The position numbers and the translations under genes were made by a program. A DNA stretch of 41,294 nt from NCBI GenBank assembly GCA_903870245.1, contig CAIQCB010000063.1, forward strand, positions 1 to 41,294, written 5' to 3'. Every line of letters begins with the position of its first letter. The stretch's first letter is position 1. This document shows positions 41,242 to 41,294 of this stretch, piece by piece. The stretch is from an uncultured Methylocystaceae bacterium. GTDB taxonomy: Bacteria; Pseudomonadota; Alphaproteobacteria; Rhizobiales; Beijerinckiaceae. The notes under the pieces were generated by a model. The model made no database searches. It saw only the letters and a program-made list of their open reading frames with translations, and was not told the origin of the DNA.

Positions 41242-41294
41242 TTCATCCCCATCGGGACAAACGGGACAAGCGGGACATTTTTCCCGGAATGTCC

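Larger units (their letters stand above)
32705..41294. mobile_element. Prophage or phage satellite (partial, runs off the right edge)
   Basis: From 32705 rightwards, nearly all genes are small, on the minus strand and closely packed, often overlapping by ATGA. They include an XRE regulator with paired operators, a GcrA-like protein, a Nu1-like terminase small subunit and an HK97-type prohead protease. No integrase, portal, major capsid, large terminase or tail gene is seen inside the window, so it is either defective, a satellite, or continues to the right. The left border is approximate. Confidence 0.8.

Overview
The window looks like chromosome of a Hyphomicrobiales-type alphaproteobacterium, possibly Methylocystaceae or Beijerinckiaceae. 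The clues are an Omp25/Omp31-like barrel, a complex I NDUFA9-type reductase, a DUF1254 protein and a GcrA-like protein inside a prophage. The genus is a guess. Most of the window is GC-rich; about 11.2-17.7 kb is visibly AT-richer and looks acquired.

Layout. (1) 0.7-4.3 kb: a 1202-residue outer-membrane protein that joins an alginate-export-like barrel to two small Omp-type barrels, closed by a strong terminator. (2) 4.5-11.2 kb: a sulfur locus. A family 2A (SrpI-type) encapsulin shell gene is followed by its cargo, a SufS-like cysteine desulfurase with a proline-rich N-terminal extension of about 355 residues. Two small genes lie upstream on the same strand. A cysteine synthase and a serine O-acetyltransferase, overlapping by ATGA, are transcribed divergently. 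Together they can make cysteine and feed its sulfur to an encapsulated desulfurase. (3) 12.0-17.7 kb: an HdeA-like gene, then five genes joined by 4-base overlaps (UbiA prenyltransferase, GtrA, DprE1-like, DprE2-like, GT-C-like membrane protein). This is the decaprenyl-phosphoryl-arabinose route known from mycobacteria, here probably used for D-arabinose glycosylation of an unknown acceptor. (4) 17.7-21.7 kb: a hypothetical gene, tRNA-Leu(CAG), the NDUFA9-like gene, a small exported protein and a DUF1254/DUF1214 protein.

(5) 22.0-32.0 kb: the least explained part. Two divergent gene sets encode five hydrolases without export signals. On the minus strand are a patatin lipase, a 1117-residue protein (amidase, two glucosaminidase-like domains, DUF5675-like domain, ankyrin repeats) and a subtilase. 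On the plus strand are an HExxH metallopeptidase and a metallo-beta-lactamase-fold hydrolase. I know of no named system with this set and flag it as the best candidate for something undescribed.

(6) About 32.7 kb to the right edge: a prophage or phage satellite. It has an XRE regulator with two matching 31-bp operators 50 bp apart, many small minus-strand genes, iteron-like repeats, a GcrA-like protein, a Nu1-like terminase small subunit, an HK97-type prohead protease and an M41-like HExxH protein. No integrase, large terminase, portal, capsid or tail gene is visible here.
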